Of a stretch of 64,000 nt of DNA, positions 50,667 through 59,881 are shown one piece after another. Source of the DNA: Chloroflexota bacterium (GTDB taxonomy: Bacteria > Chloroflexota > Anaerolineae > Aggregatilineales > J027); assembly GCA_024434115.1 (NCBI GenBank), contig QMIT01000011.1:1-64000 (forward strand), written 5' to 3'. Numbering within the stretch: the stretch's first letter is position 1; the number at the start of each line of letters is the position of its first letter. Under the pieces are notes generated by a model. It did no database searches. It was not told where the DNA came from and saw only the letters and a program-made list of their open reading frames with translations. A program made the position numbers and the translations under genes.

Positions 50667-51503
50667 ATGGATTTTCAGCACATTGCCAATAACCTCTCGC
50701 ACAGCCTCGAACCGATTTTTGGTGAATTTGATGAGGTGCTGATTGGGCGATTATTCCTCTCGCTAATCTTGTGCGGCATCATTGGCCTAGAGCGTTCCAA
50801 CCATGAGCGTTCCAGCGGTTTTCGGCCTCATATCTTGGTCGGTTTAGGTGCTTGTTTAATGGCAATGGCGGGTGCCTATGCCCTACCCGAATTTTCGACC
50901 ACCCGTGACCCCATGCGCCTCGCCAGTTATGTTGTGTCTGGTATCGGCTTTTTAGGCGCTGGCGCGATTTTGCGGCACGGCACAACTGTTCGCGGACTGA
51001 CCACTGCGGCCAGTATTTGGTGCGCGGCGGGCATTGGTATTACGACTGGCGTCGGCATGGGCGGATTGGCGACCACTGCCACCTTCCTCATTTTGTTCAC
51101 CCTCGTTTTTCTGGAGCGGTTGGAAAAACGCATGGATCGTAAGCACGAAAACGACCTCAATATTTATCTCAAAAATGACAGCAAGGCGGTTGGCAAGACC
51201 CTCGTTGCTCTCAATCGTCTGGGTGTACCAATTAAAAAAGTGACCATGTTGCCGGGGCCGGGGATGAGTGCCGTCCTGCGCATTGAACTCAACCATTCGC
51301 TCAAAGCTCAACAAATTCCGCTGTTGGTGAATCGCCTGATGACCCTCAAACACATCGAACAGGTAGATACCGATTCCTTAAACTTTGATGACGAGGCCGT
51401 CTTCCAAAAATTAAAGACCATCGAGGCCCCGCTCGAACCAGATGACGATATGGACATAAAATTACGAGATGATATGCTGTTGCATGATCTGAATGAAAAA
51501 TAA
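50667..51503 (+). CDS. MgtC/SapB family membrane protein
   Basis: A 278-residue protein. The ATG opening MDFQHIANNLSHSLEP has GAAGGG upstream; an earlier in-frame start would lie inside the terminator of the previous gene. The MgtC core has four or five helices with LILCGIIGLERSNHERSSGF and GIGFLGAGAILRHGTTVRGL, both hallmarks. A cytoplasmic C-terminal ACT-like domain follows, with an acidic end. Family members affect magnesium homeostasis and membrane energetics. Confidence 0.92.
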   Translation: MDFQHIANNLSHSLEPIFGEFDEVLIGRLFLSLILCGIIGLERSNHERSSGFRPHILVGLGACLMAMAGAYALPEFSTTRDPMRLASYVVSGIGFLGAGAILRHGTTVRGLTTAASIWCAAGIGITTGVGMGGLATTATFLILFTLVFLERLEKRMDRKHENDLNIYLKNDSKAVGKTLVALNRLGVPIKKVTMLPGPGMSAVLRIELNHSLKAQQIPLLVNRLMTLKHIEQVDTDSLNFDDEAVFQKLKTIEAPLEPDDDMDIKLRDDMLLHDLNEK

Positions 51504-51514
51504 CGGTTACGTGC

Positions 51515-52333
51515 ATGACAATAGCGATCTTGGGTTTGGTGATTTCCGGCGCATTGGTGCTCATCGGTTATGGTGTTTATAGCGAATGGCAGGCCCGAGG
51601 TAGGGGTGATTTACAAGCCCCGCCTCTCGACCTTTTCCCTGATAGCGATCTACCACCCAAGCCCACTATTTTTCGGTTTTTCGAAGCCCGTGTGCAACAA
51701 TTCCAAATCGCCGTCGAAACTCACCCCTTCAAAGTCTATGGCGTGATCGAAACGCTTTTTTGGCTGGCTTGCCTTATCCCATTGATAAACCATCTATTGG
51801 TTCCGCGTGGGGGATGGGCCGCCAATTTTACATGGGCGTTCGTGATTCTCCCCCATGAAGTAGGCCACGTCATCTGCTCACCCTTTGGCACGTTATTGAT
51901 GTTTCTAGGGGGTTCGATCTGGCAGGTCTTGTTTTGGCTATTGATTGCCAGCTATGGCCTGTTGGTGCGTCACTATTTCAGTAGCGCTCTGTTCTGTTGG
52001 ATGATTGTGGGTCATAGCTTTATGGATATGGCGGTTTATATCCGCGATGCCCGCAGCCGCGATTTACCCCTGCTATTTGGCATGGACAGTAGCCACCACG
52101 ACTGGTGGAACATTCTGCGGCGGTTGGGGTTGCTAAAATATGACCATGCTTTCGCCGATTTTGCGGTGCTGTTGGGTGTGATAATTGCCCTATCTGCGAT
52201 TGGTTTGGGCATCTGGACAGCATGGGTATTCCCGCGTCTGAGCTTAGGCAACCGTCCCCGCTTTCATGGCAATCTCTTAAAACCCACCGTTCGATCAAGT
52301 GCCTATTCGCCGGACGGAATGCCCAAAATGTAA
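51515..52333 (+). CDS. integral membrane protein with HExxH motif
   Basis: A 272-residue protein with about six hydrophobic segments (first at 3-20). HEVGH near residue 114, at the start of a membrane helix (VILPHEVGHVICSPFGTLLM), suggests an M50-like intramembrane zinc site; a second conserved-looking stretch, VGHSFMDMAVYIRDARSRD, could supply a further ligand. Whether it is active as a protease is not known. It follows the MgtC gene by 11 bp. Its last 31 bp overlap the convergent WD40 gene. Confidence 0.75.
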   Translation: MTIAILGLVISGALVLIGYGVYSEWQARGRGDLQAPPLDLFPDSDLPPKPTIFRFFEARVQQFQIAVETHPFKVYGVIETLFWLACLIPLINHLLVPRGGWAANFTWAFVILPHEVGHVICSPFGTLLMFLGGSIWQVLFWLLIASYGLLVRHYFSSALFCWMIVGHSFMDMAVYIRDARSRDLPLLFGMDSSHHDWWNILRRLGLLKYDHAFADFAVLLGVIIALSAIGLGIWTAWVFPRLSLGNRPRFHGNLLKPTVRSSAYSPDGMPKM

Positions 52334-53526
52334 ACGGCCCCGCGTGCATCACTTATCGCAATAATCCTATTATCCGGTGACCACGCCGCCCGATATACAT
52401 CTAAGGTGCTGAGTTGTTGGGGAGCGATTTGGGCACTGGGCACGCGCAGTTGTTCCGCGTTGCCTTGCTGGACAGTTTCGGCGGCGGCGAGATTCCACAA
52501 AAAGAGATTTGGGCCATTGGTACCTGTCAGCACGAGTTGATTATCTTGTGAAAAGGTCGCCACTCCGATGCGCAGGTTGTGATTGGGTAGGCCCGCTACC
52601 AACTCGCCTGTGTTGACATCCCAGATATTGACCAATTCTCCATCGCCTGTCGTAATGAGCAGGTTCTGGTCAGGCGAAAATGCGAGTGTGCCCGCTGACA
52701 ATTCTGGAATAGCGAATTCACGCAAGGGTAGATAATCATTATCCAACTGCCAAATGGTGATGCTGTCGGCAAATGACGCGGCCAATAATCTGCCATCTCC
52801 AGAAATCGTTATATCTTGTGGTGCTGGCTGAAACTGACCGAGCGTGTGGATAAGTTCGAGTGTATCAAATTTCCACAGCCGAATATGGCCTTCCTGCCCC
52901 AATGTAATCACCGTGTTGCCGTCTGGCGAAAACAGCACATCTTGAACCGGGAAAAAATGAGCATCCGTGCGGGCAACTTCTTCCAACGGGTCGAGCGTAA
53001 AGACCAACAGCCGTCCATCAATACTACCCACCGCCAATCGCTTTAAATCTGCCGACTGCGCGACTGGCCCAACAATATTGGTCGAACCTTGAATGCCCTC
53101 CGAACGCTGCGTCTCATCGAGTAGATTCCACGCATACAGCTTCATGTCTGTGCCTATGGTATACAGCGTGTTGTTATCGGCACTAAAAAATAAATGCTGG
53201 GCATTCAGGTCGGTAATCGCCCGTACCAACCGACCACTTGCCAGATTCCACACCTGTACCAACTTGTCTTCGGTGCTGGATGTGGCAAGCCGTAAATTAT
53301 CGCTTGAAAAAGCCATCGCCGAGACCGTTTTTTTATGTCCGCCAAAGTACCCAATCAATTGCAGCTTTTCGGCGTTTGAGGCAGTGATGACTTCGGTGGG
53401 GCGCTGCCACAAAATTTCGCCCAGTGTTGCCGTTGGACGGGGCTTGTTGGAATTATCCTCGGTACACGCCGCGACAAGGCTCACCAAAATAATCATTAGG
53501 ATTAATGGGCGCAGCAGTCGTTTCAT
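52303..53526 (-). CDS. WD40-repeat lipoprotein
   Basis: A 407-residue protein with a lipoprotein signal (MKRLLRPLILMIILVSLVAA followed by C21). It then has about seven WD40 repeats, for example VSAMAFSSDNLRLATSSTED then VQVWNLASGRLV, and VQDVLFSPDGNTVITLGQEG. It is a beta-propeller on the outer face of the membrane, probably a binding scaffold. The final repeat includes IIAISDARGAVYILGIPSGE. Convergent overlap with the membrane protein is 31 bp. Confidence 0.9.
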   Translation of the reverse strand: MKRLLRPLILMIILVSLVAACTEDNSNKPRPTATLGEILWQRPTEVITASNAEKLQLIGYFGGHKKTVSAMAFSSDNLRLATSSTEDKLVQVWNLASGRLVRAITDLNAQHLFFSADNNTLYTIGTDMKLYAWNLLDETQRSEGIQGSTNIVGPVAQSADLKRLAVGSIDGRLLVFTLDPLEEVARTDAHFFPVQDVLFSPDGNTVITLGQEGHIRLWKFDTLELIHTLGQFQPAPQDITISGDGRLLAASFADSITIWQLDNDYLPLREFAIPELSAGTLAFSPDQNLLITTGDGELVNIWDVNTGELVAGLPNHNLRIGVATFSQDNQLVLTGTNGPNLFLWNLAAAETVQQGNAEQLRVPSAQIAPQQLSTLDVYRAAWSPDNRIIAISDARGAVYILGIPSGE

Positions 53527-53545
53527 CGGGTTATTTTTTTACCTC

Positions 53546-54283
53546 TTATATCTCTTGCCATAAAGAAAGCCACCACGCTTGATGGGGCATCCCGCTCTTT
53601 TGCACCATTTGGATGTAGTGATCTAAAGAGTACACCACTTGGCGAAATTCGACACTCAGCCGTCCCCGTTCTGCTGTCAAAATCAAATACTCGGCCCGAT
53701 TATTATTGAGTTCACGTCCATCAGGGGTCGGGGTAAACGCCAGACCAATGCTGCCGGGATTCAAAATAATCTGGTCATGCAGCCGCCGAAAAAGCGGTAA
53801 ATGGGTATGCCCACCAATCATTATGGGTGCGGTCTGCTGACTAAACATCGCTTTGAGTTCATCGTCGGGTGTGCTGACCCAAATCCTGTCCATGTTGGAA
53901 CGCGGCGACCCATGATAACACAATAAATTCCGCCTATTATCAAGCGGGATTGTCAGCATCGGCTGGAATGTCCGCATAAACGCAAGGTCATCAGCACTCA
54001 ATTGGACACGACACCATTGCATCATGCCCCAAAATGGGACTTCGGCCTGTTTATTCAGTTCAGTAGCACTGGGGGGAGCAACCAGCAAATCGTCGGTGTT
54101 GCCCATAACCGCCGGACAATTGAGGCTTTGCACACACTGAATTACTTCGTGTGGTTGGGGGCCGCGATCCGCAATATCGCCCAAAAAAACAATCTGGTCG
54201 GGCGAGGCAGCGCGAATATCTGTTAAGGCCGCTTCAAGGGCTGTCAAATTGCCATGAATATCGGAGATGATTGCCAGACGCAT
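53546..54283 (-). CDS. metallophosphoesterase (YfcE-like)
   Basis: A 245-residue calcineurin-like phosphoesterase. The ATG opening MRLAIISDIHGNLTALEAAL is 1 bp after the rpoD stop. The metal motifs are complete: D-x-H (SDIHGN), GDxxDRG (FLGDIADRG), GNTD and GGHTHLPLF, with NPGSIG near the end. It cleaves a phosphomono- or diester. The substrate is unknown. It is probably co-transcribed with rpoD. Confidence 0.9.
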   Translation of the reverse strand: MRLAIISDIHGNLTALEAALTDIRAASPDQIVFLGDIADRGPQPHEVIQCVQSLNCPAVMGNTDDLLVAPPSATELNKQAEVPFWGMMQWCRVQLSADDLAFMRTFQPMLTIPLDNRRNLLCYHGSPRSNMDRIWVSTPDDELKAMFSQQTAPIMIGGHTHLPLFRRLHDQIILNPGSIGLAFTPTPDGRELNNNRAEYLILTAERGRLSVEFRQVVYSLDHYIQMVQKSGMPHQAWWLSLWQEI

Positions 54284-54284
54284 A

Positions 54285-55439
54285 TCATGTGAAATCACGT
54301 AGCTGGCGTGAACGACGCGGATGGCGTAGGCGACGCAGGGCCTTGCCTTCAATCTGCCGAATCCGTTCACGGGTCAAGCCAAATTTTTGCCCGACTTCCT
54401 CTAGCGTATAGCTGCGACCATTTTGTAGGCCAAAGCGCAGTCGCAAAATTCGGGCCTCACGTGGGGTCAGTGTACTCAACACCTCATCCAATTTTTCACG
54501 CAGCAAGTTTTGATAGGCGCTTTGCAGCGGGGTCGGCATGGTGTAGTCTTCGATGAAATTGCCTAGTTCGCTTTCTTCATCCTCCCCCACCGGGCGTTCA
54601 AGGCTGAGTGGACGCCACGACACTTTGAGCATCCATTGGACTTTACGCGGCTCCAAATCCATTTCTTGGGCAATCTCTTCGGGGGTTGGTTTGCGGCCAT
54701 GTTTTTGTTCAAGTTCACGGGCCGTCTTGTATAAATGGCGGATTCGGTCAGACATATGCACCGGAACGCGAATGGTGCGTCCCTGATCGGCAATCGCACG
54801 GGTGATGGTTTGGCGAATCCACCACGTCGCATAGGTGCTAAACCGGAAACCACGTTTATAGTCAAATTTCTCAACGGCCTTCATCAAACCGAGATTGCCC
54901 TCTTGGATCAGATCCAAAAATGGCACACCCCGCCCCATATACCGCTTGGCGATGCTGACCACCAAGCGCGTATTGGCCTTAATCAGATGGTCGCGGGCCT
55001 CGCGTCCATCGTCTACCAATGCGGTCAGCTTCAACAGTTCATCTTCAGGACAGTGTCCATTCAGCCGGGCCAGTTTATCACTCGCCTCTTTGCCTTTTTC
55101 GAGGCGTAGGGCCAATGAAATTTCTTCCTCGGTAGTCAGCAGTGGAACCCGCGCCATTTCCTTGAGATAGAGGCCGACGGTATCATCGGACGACACCTCG
55201 GTGAGATCGAATTCTTCGTCCTCAAACTCATCGTCCTCTTCGAGGTCATCTAAATCAAATTCATCTAAATCATCAAGGTCATCAAAATCGTCGTCGGTTA
55301 ATTCACCATTTTCATCCATCGCAAAAAAAACATCATCCATTGGTTCGGCATCGTCCTGCTCGACCTCTGGCAGCATATCTTCTTCTTCCTGCGAAGCATG
55401 ATCCTGTGTATCAAAATTTTCAAACAGGTCGTCAGACAT
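54285..55439 (-). CDS. rpoD: housekeeping sigma factor RpoD/SigA
   Basis: A 384-residue primary-type sigma factor. The first 90 residues are very acidic (Asp/Glu repeats) in place of a typical region 1.1. Region 1.2 begins at [20 protein letters not shown]. Region 2 includes [20 protein letters not shown] and [20 protein letters not shown]. Region 4 ends with [20 protein letters not shown]. It directs RNA polymerase to -10/-35 promoters, which agrees with the TTGACA/TATAAT-like boxes in this window. It lies behind the DUF177 gene. Confidence 0.95.
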   Translation of the reverse strand: MSDDLFENFDTQDHASQEEEDMLPEVEQDDAEPMDDVFFAMDENGELTDDDFDDLDDLDEFDLDDLEEDDEFEDEEFDLTEVSSDDTVGLYLKEMARVPLLTTEEEISLALRLEKGKEASDKLARLNGHCPEDELLKLTALVDDGREARDHLIKANTRLVVSIAKRYMGRGVPFLDLIQEGNLGLMKAVEKFDYKRGFRFSTYATWWIRQTITRAIADQGRTIRVPVHMSDRIRHLYKTARELEQKHGRKPTPEEIAQEMDLEPRKVQWMLKVSWRPLSLERPVGEDEESELGNFIEDYTMPTPLQSAYQNLLREKLDEVLSTLTPREARILRLRFGLQNGRSYTLEEVGQKFGLTRERIRQIEGKALRRLRHPRRSRQLRDFT

Positions 55440-55483
55440 AGGGAGTCCTCATTGTTTTTTTACGACGAACTCATGATGACTGG

Positions 55484-56032
55484 CTAATTTTCGTCATCTT
55501 CTTGCATTTGATCGCGCAGTGCTTTAAGGGCTTCAAATCGCGGGTCAATATCGTCCAGCAAACCATTATCGCGCATCACATCACGCATGGTTCGGTTACA
55601 AAAAATGCAGCGCCCCACCTCATTGGTCGGGGTGGTCATGGGCCTATTCAGCATCGCTTCTTCCCGCACAATCGGCGCTAGATCAAGAATCCCAGTTTCA
55701 TCCACCCGATACTGAGTATCCAAATTTTCATTGGTGGCAAAAAGTTCTTCAATCTCAAACTCAATCGGGATGGAAACTTCATCGGTACAGCGGGAGCATT
55801 CGTCAAATACGCTGGTTTGCACATTGCCTTGAATTAGCAAGCCATCCCGTGTTTTAGAGAGGCGCAGCGTTGCATAGAAGTGTCCCAGCATCAAATCATC
55901 TGAAACCTTCAACAGCGAGGGTACATTAAATTCTGTTTCTCGGCTAAAACCAATCGTCTCTGCGAGGATAAACCCGACATTCATACGCAGGACTTTGGCA
56001 CTCACATAGCCAGTATTGGGTGTCTGAGTCAC
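55484..56032 (-). CDS. DUF177 (YceD) family protein
   Basis: A 182-residue protein. The core VFDECSRCTDEVSIPIEFEI and the later GRCIFCNRTMRD have the two Cys pairs seen in YceD proteins, probably a zinc site. The family is linked to 23S rRNA and membrane lipid genes and is normally followed by rpmF (L32). Here rpoD follows and no L32 gene is present. A start at MNVGFILAETIGFSR, 16 codons later, is possible. Confidence 0.85.
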   Translation of the reverse strand: MTQTPNTGYVSAKVLRMNVGFILAETIGFSRETEFNVPSLLKVSDDLMLGHFYATLRLSKTRDGLLIQGNVQTSVFDECSRCTDEVSIPIEFEIEELFATNENLDTQYRVDETGILDLAPIVREEAMLNRPMTTPTNEVGRCIFCNRTMRDVMRDNGLLDDIDPRFEALKALRDQMQEDDEN

Positions 56033-56164
56033 TCAAGCCTCCTGCGTAATTCACCCCGAACGAACATTGCCGATAACCATCATGGGGCTACGAGTAGAAC
56101 AAAAAATAAAGATTTTCGCCCGTAGTGATACTGCGTGTCGAACATCTGAAAAGTGTATAGCCTA

Positions 56165-56193
56165 ATTGTATTCGCTTGACTATGGCATGTCAA
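56165..56193 (-). promoter_or_regulatory. strong promoter of DUF177-rpoD transcript
   Basis: Minus-strand TTGACA-17 bp-TACAAT, an almost perfect housekeeping promoter. The leader to the DUF177 start is about 126 nt. Confidence 0.8.
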
Positions 56194-56332
56194 GAAATAT
56201 TAATAGAGGGGCATAACAGTTGGCGAAGAATTGATGACTTTGGCGAAGGTGTCTTTTGAAGCCAAAAATTTGAAATGCGAGGGGGCCGGTTACATTTCCC
56301 ACCCCATCGCATTATGTCAACAATTGTTCAGA

Positions 56333-57493
56333 TTAACCCAGTCCGTATTCTTGCAAGACACGGCGGGCAATGACCAAACGTTGGATTTGGCTAGTACCTT
56401 CACCAATCGTCATGAGGCGTTGGTCACGATAAATGCGCTCGACTGGAAATTCTTGACTATAGCCATACGAGCCGTGAATTTGGATGGCGTTGAAGCTGAC
56501 TTTTTCTGCCACCTCTGATGCCATCAATTTTGCCATTGCCGCTTCTTTGGTGAAATTTTTACCCTGATCTTTGAGCCACGCAGCGCGATAGACCATCAAG
56601 CGGGCCGCTTCAATTTCAAGAGCAGCATCGGCGATCATCCACTGGATGGCTTGGAACTGGGTAATTTTGCCCCCAAACGCCTCCCGTTCAGCGGCATATT
56701 TCATGGCAGCCTCAAAAGCGGCTTGGGCCAACCCGACGCTGAGTGCCCCGATGCTGATACGCCCTCCATCCAAAGTTTCCATTGTTTGGTGGAAGCCCTT
56801 ACCCTCCTCCCCCAATGTGCCCTCGACAATTGGCACCCGCACATTGTCATAGGTGATTTGCTGGGTTGGCGACGCCTTGAGACCCATTTTCTTTTCGGGG
56901 TGATGCACTATGACGCCTTCATACTGAGGTTCGACCAGCAGCATACAAAAGCCCTTGGCGCCAGCGTTTTTATCAGTGCGTGTTAGGGTAATGATGACCG
57001 GGGCATATTTAGGGTTGGTAATCCATGCCTTATGCCCATCAATAATCCACGAATCGCCCTCTTTGACGGCTGAGGTACGTACCCCACCAACCAAATCCGA
57101 TCCGGCGTTCGGTTCGGTCAGGGCCAGCGCTCCCAAAACATCACCGGAAGTGAGGCGTGGCAGGTACTTTTGCTTTTGTTCAGACGTGCCCCAGCGATTA
57201 ATGGGGAAACAGCACAGGCCGTTGTGCGCCGCCAGCGATAGCCCGGTTGATCCGCAGGCTCGCCCTACTTCTTCAATCGCAATCGCCGCCGAAATCGAAT
57301 CAAGACCCGCCCCGCCATAGTCTTCAGGGACTTGCAAGCCTGTCAGTCCCAGTTGTGGCATTTTGCGGATGGCCTCCCAGCGCATTTCGCCTGTTTGATC
57401 TACTTGTGTGGCATACGGGGCAAGTTCGCGGTCACAGAAATCGCGCACAGCCTCTTGATACATGCGCTGTTCTTCGGTTAACTCAAAATACAT
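56333..57493 (-). CDS. acyl-CoA dehydrogenase
   Basis: A 386-residue enzyme: MYQEAVRDFCDRELAPYATQ at the start, ALTEPNAGSDLVGGVRTSAV at the active-site strand, and IGEGTSQIQRLVIARRVLQE at the end. Residue order and length are those of the short/branched-chain group. It follows the acyl-CoA ligase gene by 43 bp on the same strand, so ligase and dehydrogenase could form a two-gene acyl-activation and oxidation unit. It differs from the dehydrogenase at 49.4 kb. Confidence 0.94.
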   Translation of the reverse strand: MYFELTEEQRMYQEAVRDFCDRELAPYATQVDQTGEMRWEAIRKMPQLGLTGLQVPEDYGGAGLDSISAAIAIEEVGRACGSTGLSLAAHNGLCCFPINRWGTSEQKQKYLPRLTSGDVLGALALTEPNAGSDLVGGVRTSAVKEGDSWIIDGHKAWITNPKYAPVIITLTRTDKNAGAKGFCMLLVEPQYEGVIVHHPEKKMGLKASPTQQITYDNVRVPIVEGTLGEEGKGFHQTMETLDGGRISIGALSVGLAQAAFEAAMKYAAEREAFGGKITQFQAIQWMIADAALEIEAARLMVYRAAWLKDQGKNFTKEAAMAKLMASEVAEKVSFNAIQIHGSYGYSQEFPVERIYRDQRLMTIGEGTSQIQRLVIARRVLQEYGLG

Positions 57494-57536
57494 GGAATGG
57501 TTTCTCCTTATTTATATTTAGCTGCAACCCAATCCG

Positions 57537-59288
57537 TTATTTTTTAAACTGGACGGATTTCCATTGGGTGAATAGGTCACGCAGTTTGAGCCGCTGATAT
57601 TTACCCGTCGTCGTGACCGGGATTTCTGTGCCGAAAACCACCACTTTCGGACTTTTCTCAAACGACATCTTTTCACGGCAGTAGCTCAAAATGGTAGCTT
57701 CGGTCAAGGTTGCGCCCTCTTGCAAAACGACATAGGCTCCAACCTCTTCCCCGTAATAATCATTTTCAAAGGCTACTGCAAGGCCAACCTTGACACCGGG
57801 GATTTGCAGCAAGATTTCTTCAATATCAAACGGGCTAAATTTGACCCCGCCCCGATTAATCAATTCCTTGAGGCGTCCGGTGATGAAAAAGAAATGACGG
57901 CCTTTGTCATCTACCTCAAAAAAACCTTCATCTCCACTGCGAAACCAGCCGAATTTAAAGGTTTCGGTGTTGGCATCAGGGCGCTGATAATAATACTTCA
58001 TGACATTATGCCCCCGGATGCAAATTTCACCACGCTCCCCCGGCCCCAGTTCCTGACCATTGCCGCTGGCATCAAAAATCGCCATCTCGTTGGTGGAAAT
58101 CGGTACGCCGATGCTCGGATAGCCATAATCCTGCATCCAGTGTTGGTGGGTCTGCCAATCCAACTCAATCGGCAGAAAGCAACTATAACAGGTGGTTTCG
58201 CTTAGGCCATAACCATGCAAAATTTTGAAGCCGAATTGATTTTCAAAACGTTTAGCCAACTGCACCGCCAACGTGCCCGCACCACAGGTCAGGTGTCGAA
58301 AATGGCTTAAATCCTCCCGGCTGATGTTCGGTCCAAAGATACTTTCGCCCTTCGCGGCCTGTTCATCGGCATATTCGCAGCAAAATTGCAGCAAGGTTGG
58401 CACAACACTGACCATATTGACCTTTTCAGTGGCGATACGCTCCCAGAAATGATGCGAACTGTAGGCACGATTTAGCACTGCGCTGCCACCAATAAATAAG
58501 GGCGTGACGAGGGTAACGATTGTGCCGTTGACATGATGAATGGGCAGCACCGCCATTGTGCGCTGATTGCCCGTCAAGCCCTGTGCGGCAGAAATTCCAT
58601 AGGCATCCACCAGCATATGATATTGTGTCAGTACAACCCCTTTGGGCGCTCCCGTTGTCCCACTGGTGTAGACCAAGAGGCTTTCATCATCTAATGTGGT
58701 CTCGTCAGGGGCATCAAGGCTGGTCTGGGGGGTGAATAAATCTTGCAGGCGGTCATATTGAGGTTGTTTGGCACCACCGACTTGAATGATTTGGCGCACA
58801 TTGGCCGCCCCAAGTCCTTCATCCGTGCCGTGAATGATGGTCTCGGCGCGTTCCAAATATTCTTCCCGCACTAGGCAGACAACGGCCTCACTGTTGCGTA
58901 AAATAAAGGCAATACGGCGGTCATCTTCGGCGACATTTTGCGGAGCGACAGCAGCCCCGATCTTCCAACAAGCGAAATAGATAATCACTGTATCGCTGTG
59001 GTTGTATCCGATGGTCGCCACCCGATCCCCCCGTTTGACCCCCAGACGTAATAAGACGTTGGCGGTCTGATTGATACGGGTATTCAACTCGGCATAGGTG
59101 ATTTCCTCACGGTGACCGTCTTTGTCATAATGAATGAGGAATACCTTGTCGGGGGATTCCATTGCCCGATTTTCGAGCAGGTGACGGATATTACGATAGG
59201 GCACCAAATGACTCGACGGGGGGCGACCCCGTAGCGTTTGGGCCTTCAAAATATTGGCTTGGGTATCGGCTGGAACTGAAGTCAACAT
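57537..59288 (-). CDS. acyl-CoA ligase (AMP-dependent synthetase)
   Basis: A 583-residue member of the adenylate-forming superfamily. The P-loop is LVYTSGTTGAPKGVVLTQYH near residues 205-224, the A5 motif is HGYGLSETTC, the A7-A8 region is FRSGDEGFFEVDDKGRHFFF, and the catalytic Lys is in TGKYQRLKL near the end. It activates a carboxylic acid as the CoA ester. Features such as a relatively long N-terminal part are like crotonobetaine/carnitine or short-chain acyl ligases. The substrate is unresolved. Confidence 0.9.
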   Translation of the reverse strand: MLTSVPADTQANILKAQTLRGRPPSSHLVPYRNIRHLLENRAMESPDKVFLIHYDKDGHREEITYAELNTRINQTANVLLRLGVKRGDRVATIGYNHSDTVIIYFACWKIGAAVAPQNVAEDDRRIAFILRNSEAVVCLVREEYLERAETIIHGTDEGLGAANVRQIIQVGGAKQPQYDRLQDLFTPQTSLDAPDETTLDDESLLVYTSGTTGAPKGVVLTQYHMLVDAYGISAAQGLTGNQRTMAVLPIHHVNGTIVTLVTPLFIGGSAVLNRAYSSHHFWERIATEKVNMVSVVPTLLQFCCEYADEQAAKGESIFGPNISREDLSHFRHLTCGAGTLAVQLAKRFENQFGFKILHGYGLSETTCYSCFLPIELDWQTHQHWMQDYGYPSIGVPISTNEMAIFDASGNGQELGPGERGEICIRGHNVMKYYYQRPDANTETFKFGWFRSGDEGFFEVDDKGRHFFFITGRLKELINRGGVKFSPFDIEEILLQIPGVKVGLAVAFENDYYGEEVGAYVVLQEGATLTEATILSYCREKMSFEKSPKVVVFGTEIPVTTTGKYQRLKLRDLFTQWKSVQFKK

Positions 59289-59403
59289 AGGGCCTTTTTG
59301 AGGAATATTTAACTTTTTAAAATGGGAAGCGGCTTACACCTAAACACTTATACTATAACGCGGGGTAAAACTTTCAGAAAGACAAATCTTGGAGAGGGAG
59401 ACG

Positions 59404-59850
59404 ATGCCTATCTATTTTTATTCCAATACGGATGAATACGCTTACTTGTCCAATTTTTCGGCACATGGCTTTGAGTTGGATGGGGTCTATTGGCCGACAG
59501 TGGAGCATTATTTTCAGGCGCAGAAATTTGTGGAGACCGATCCACCCTATGCCGAAAAAATCCGATTGGCAAAATCTCCCAAGCAGGCCAAGACGTTGGG
59601 ACGCAGCCGCGAACATCCAATTCGGGCTGACTGGGAAGCCGTGAAAGATGAAATCATGCAGCAGGCCGTTCTGAAAAAATTCCAGACCCATGCCAGCCTG
59701 CGCGAAAAGCTGTTGGCGACAGGCGATGAGGAACTTATTGAGAATGCCCCAACGGATTATTATTGGGGGGCAGGTCGGAATGGCAGTGGGCAAAATAAGC
59801 TGGGGCAAATTTTAATGGCGGTGCGAAGCCATTTGCGCGAGGTAGCATAA
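59404..59850 (+). CDS. NADAR family protein (YbiA-like N-glycosidase)
   Basis: A 148-residue protein. The ATG has GGAGAGGGAG upstream. IYFYSNTDEYAYLSNFSAHG, VEHYFQAQKFV, SREHPIRADWEAVKDEIMQQ and YYWGAGRNGSGQNKLGQILM cover the NADAR domain end to end. Members hydrolyse N-glycosidic bonds in damaged riboflavin intermediates or ADP-ribose conjugates. Some are linked to NAD-based conflict systems; here it stands alone and is probably metabolic. Confidence 0.92.
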   Translation: MPIYFYSNTDEYAYLSNFSAHGFELDGVYWPTVEHYFQAQKFVETDPPYAEKIRLAKSPKQAKTLGRSREHPIRADWEAVKDEIMQQAVLKKFQTHASLREKLLATGDEELIENAPTDYYWGAGRNGSGQNKLGQILMAVRSHLREVA

Positions 59851-59881
59851 ATATAAAATTAGAACATATGAGCGAAAAATA

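Noticed and set aside
56231-56518. 95-codon plus frame behind a TTGACT box
   Set aside because: Antisense to the end of an acyl-CoA dehydrogenase; the box is the back side of the DUF177-rpoD promoter dyad.
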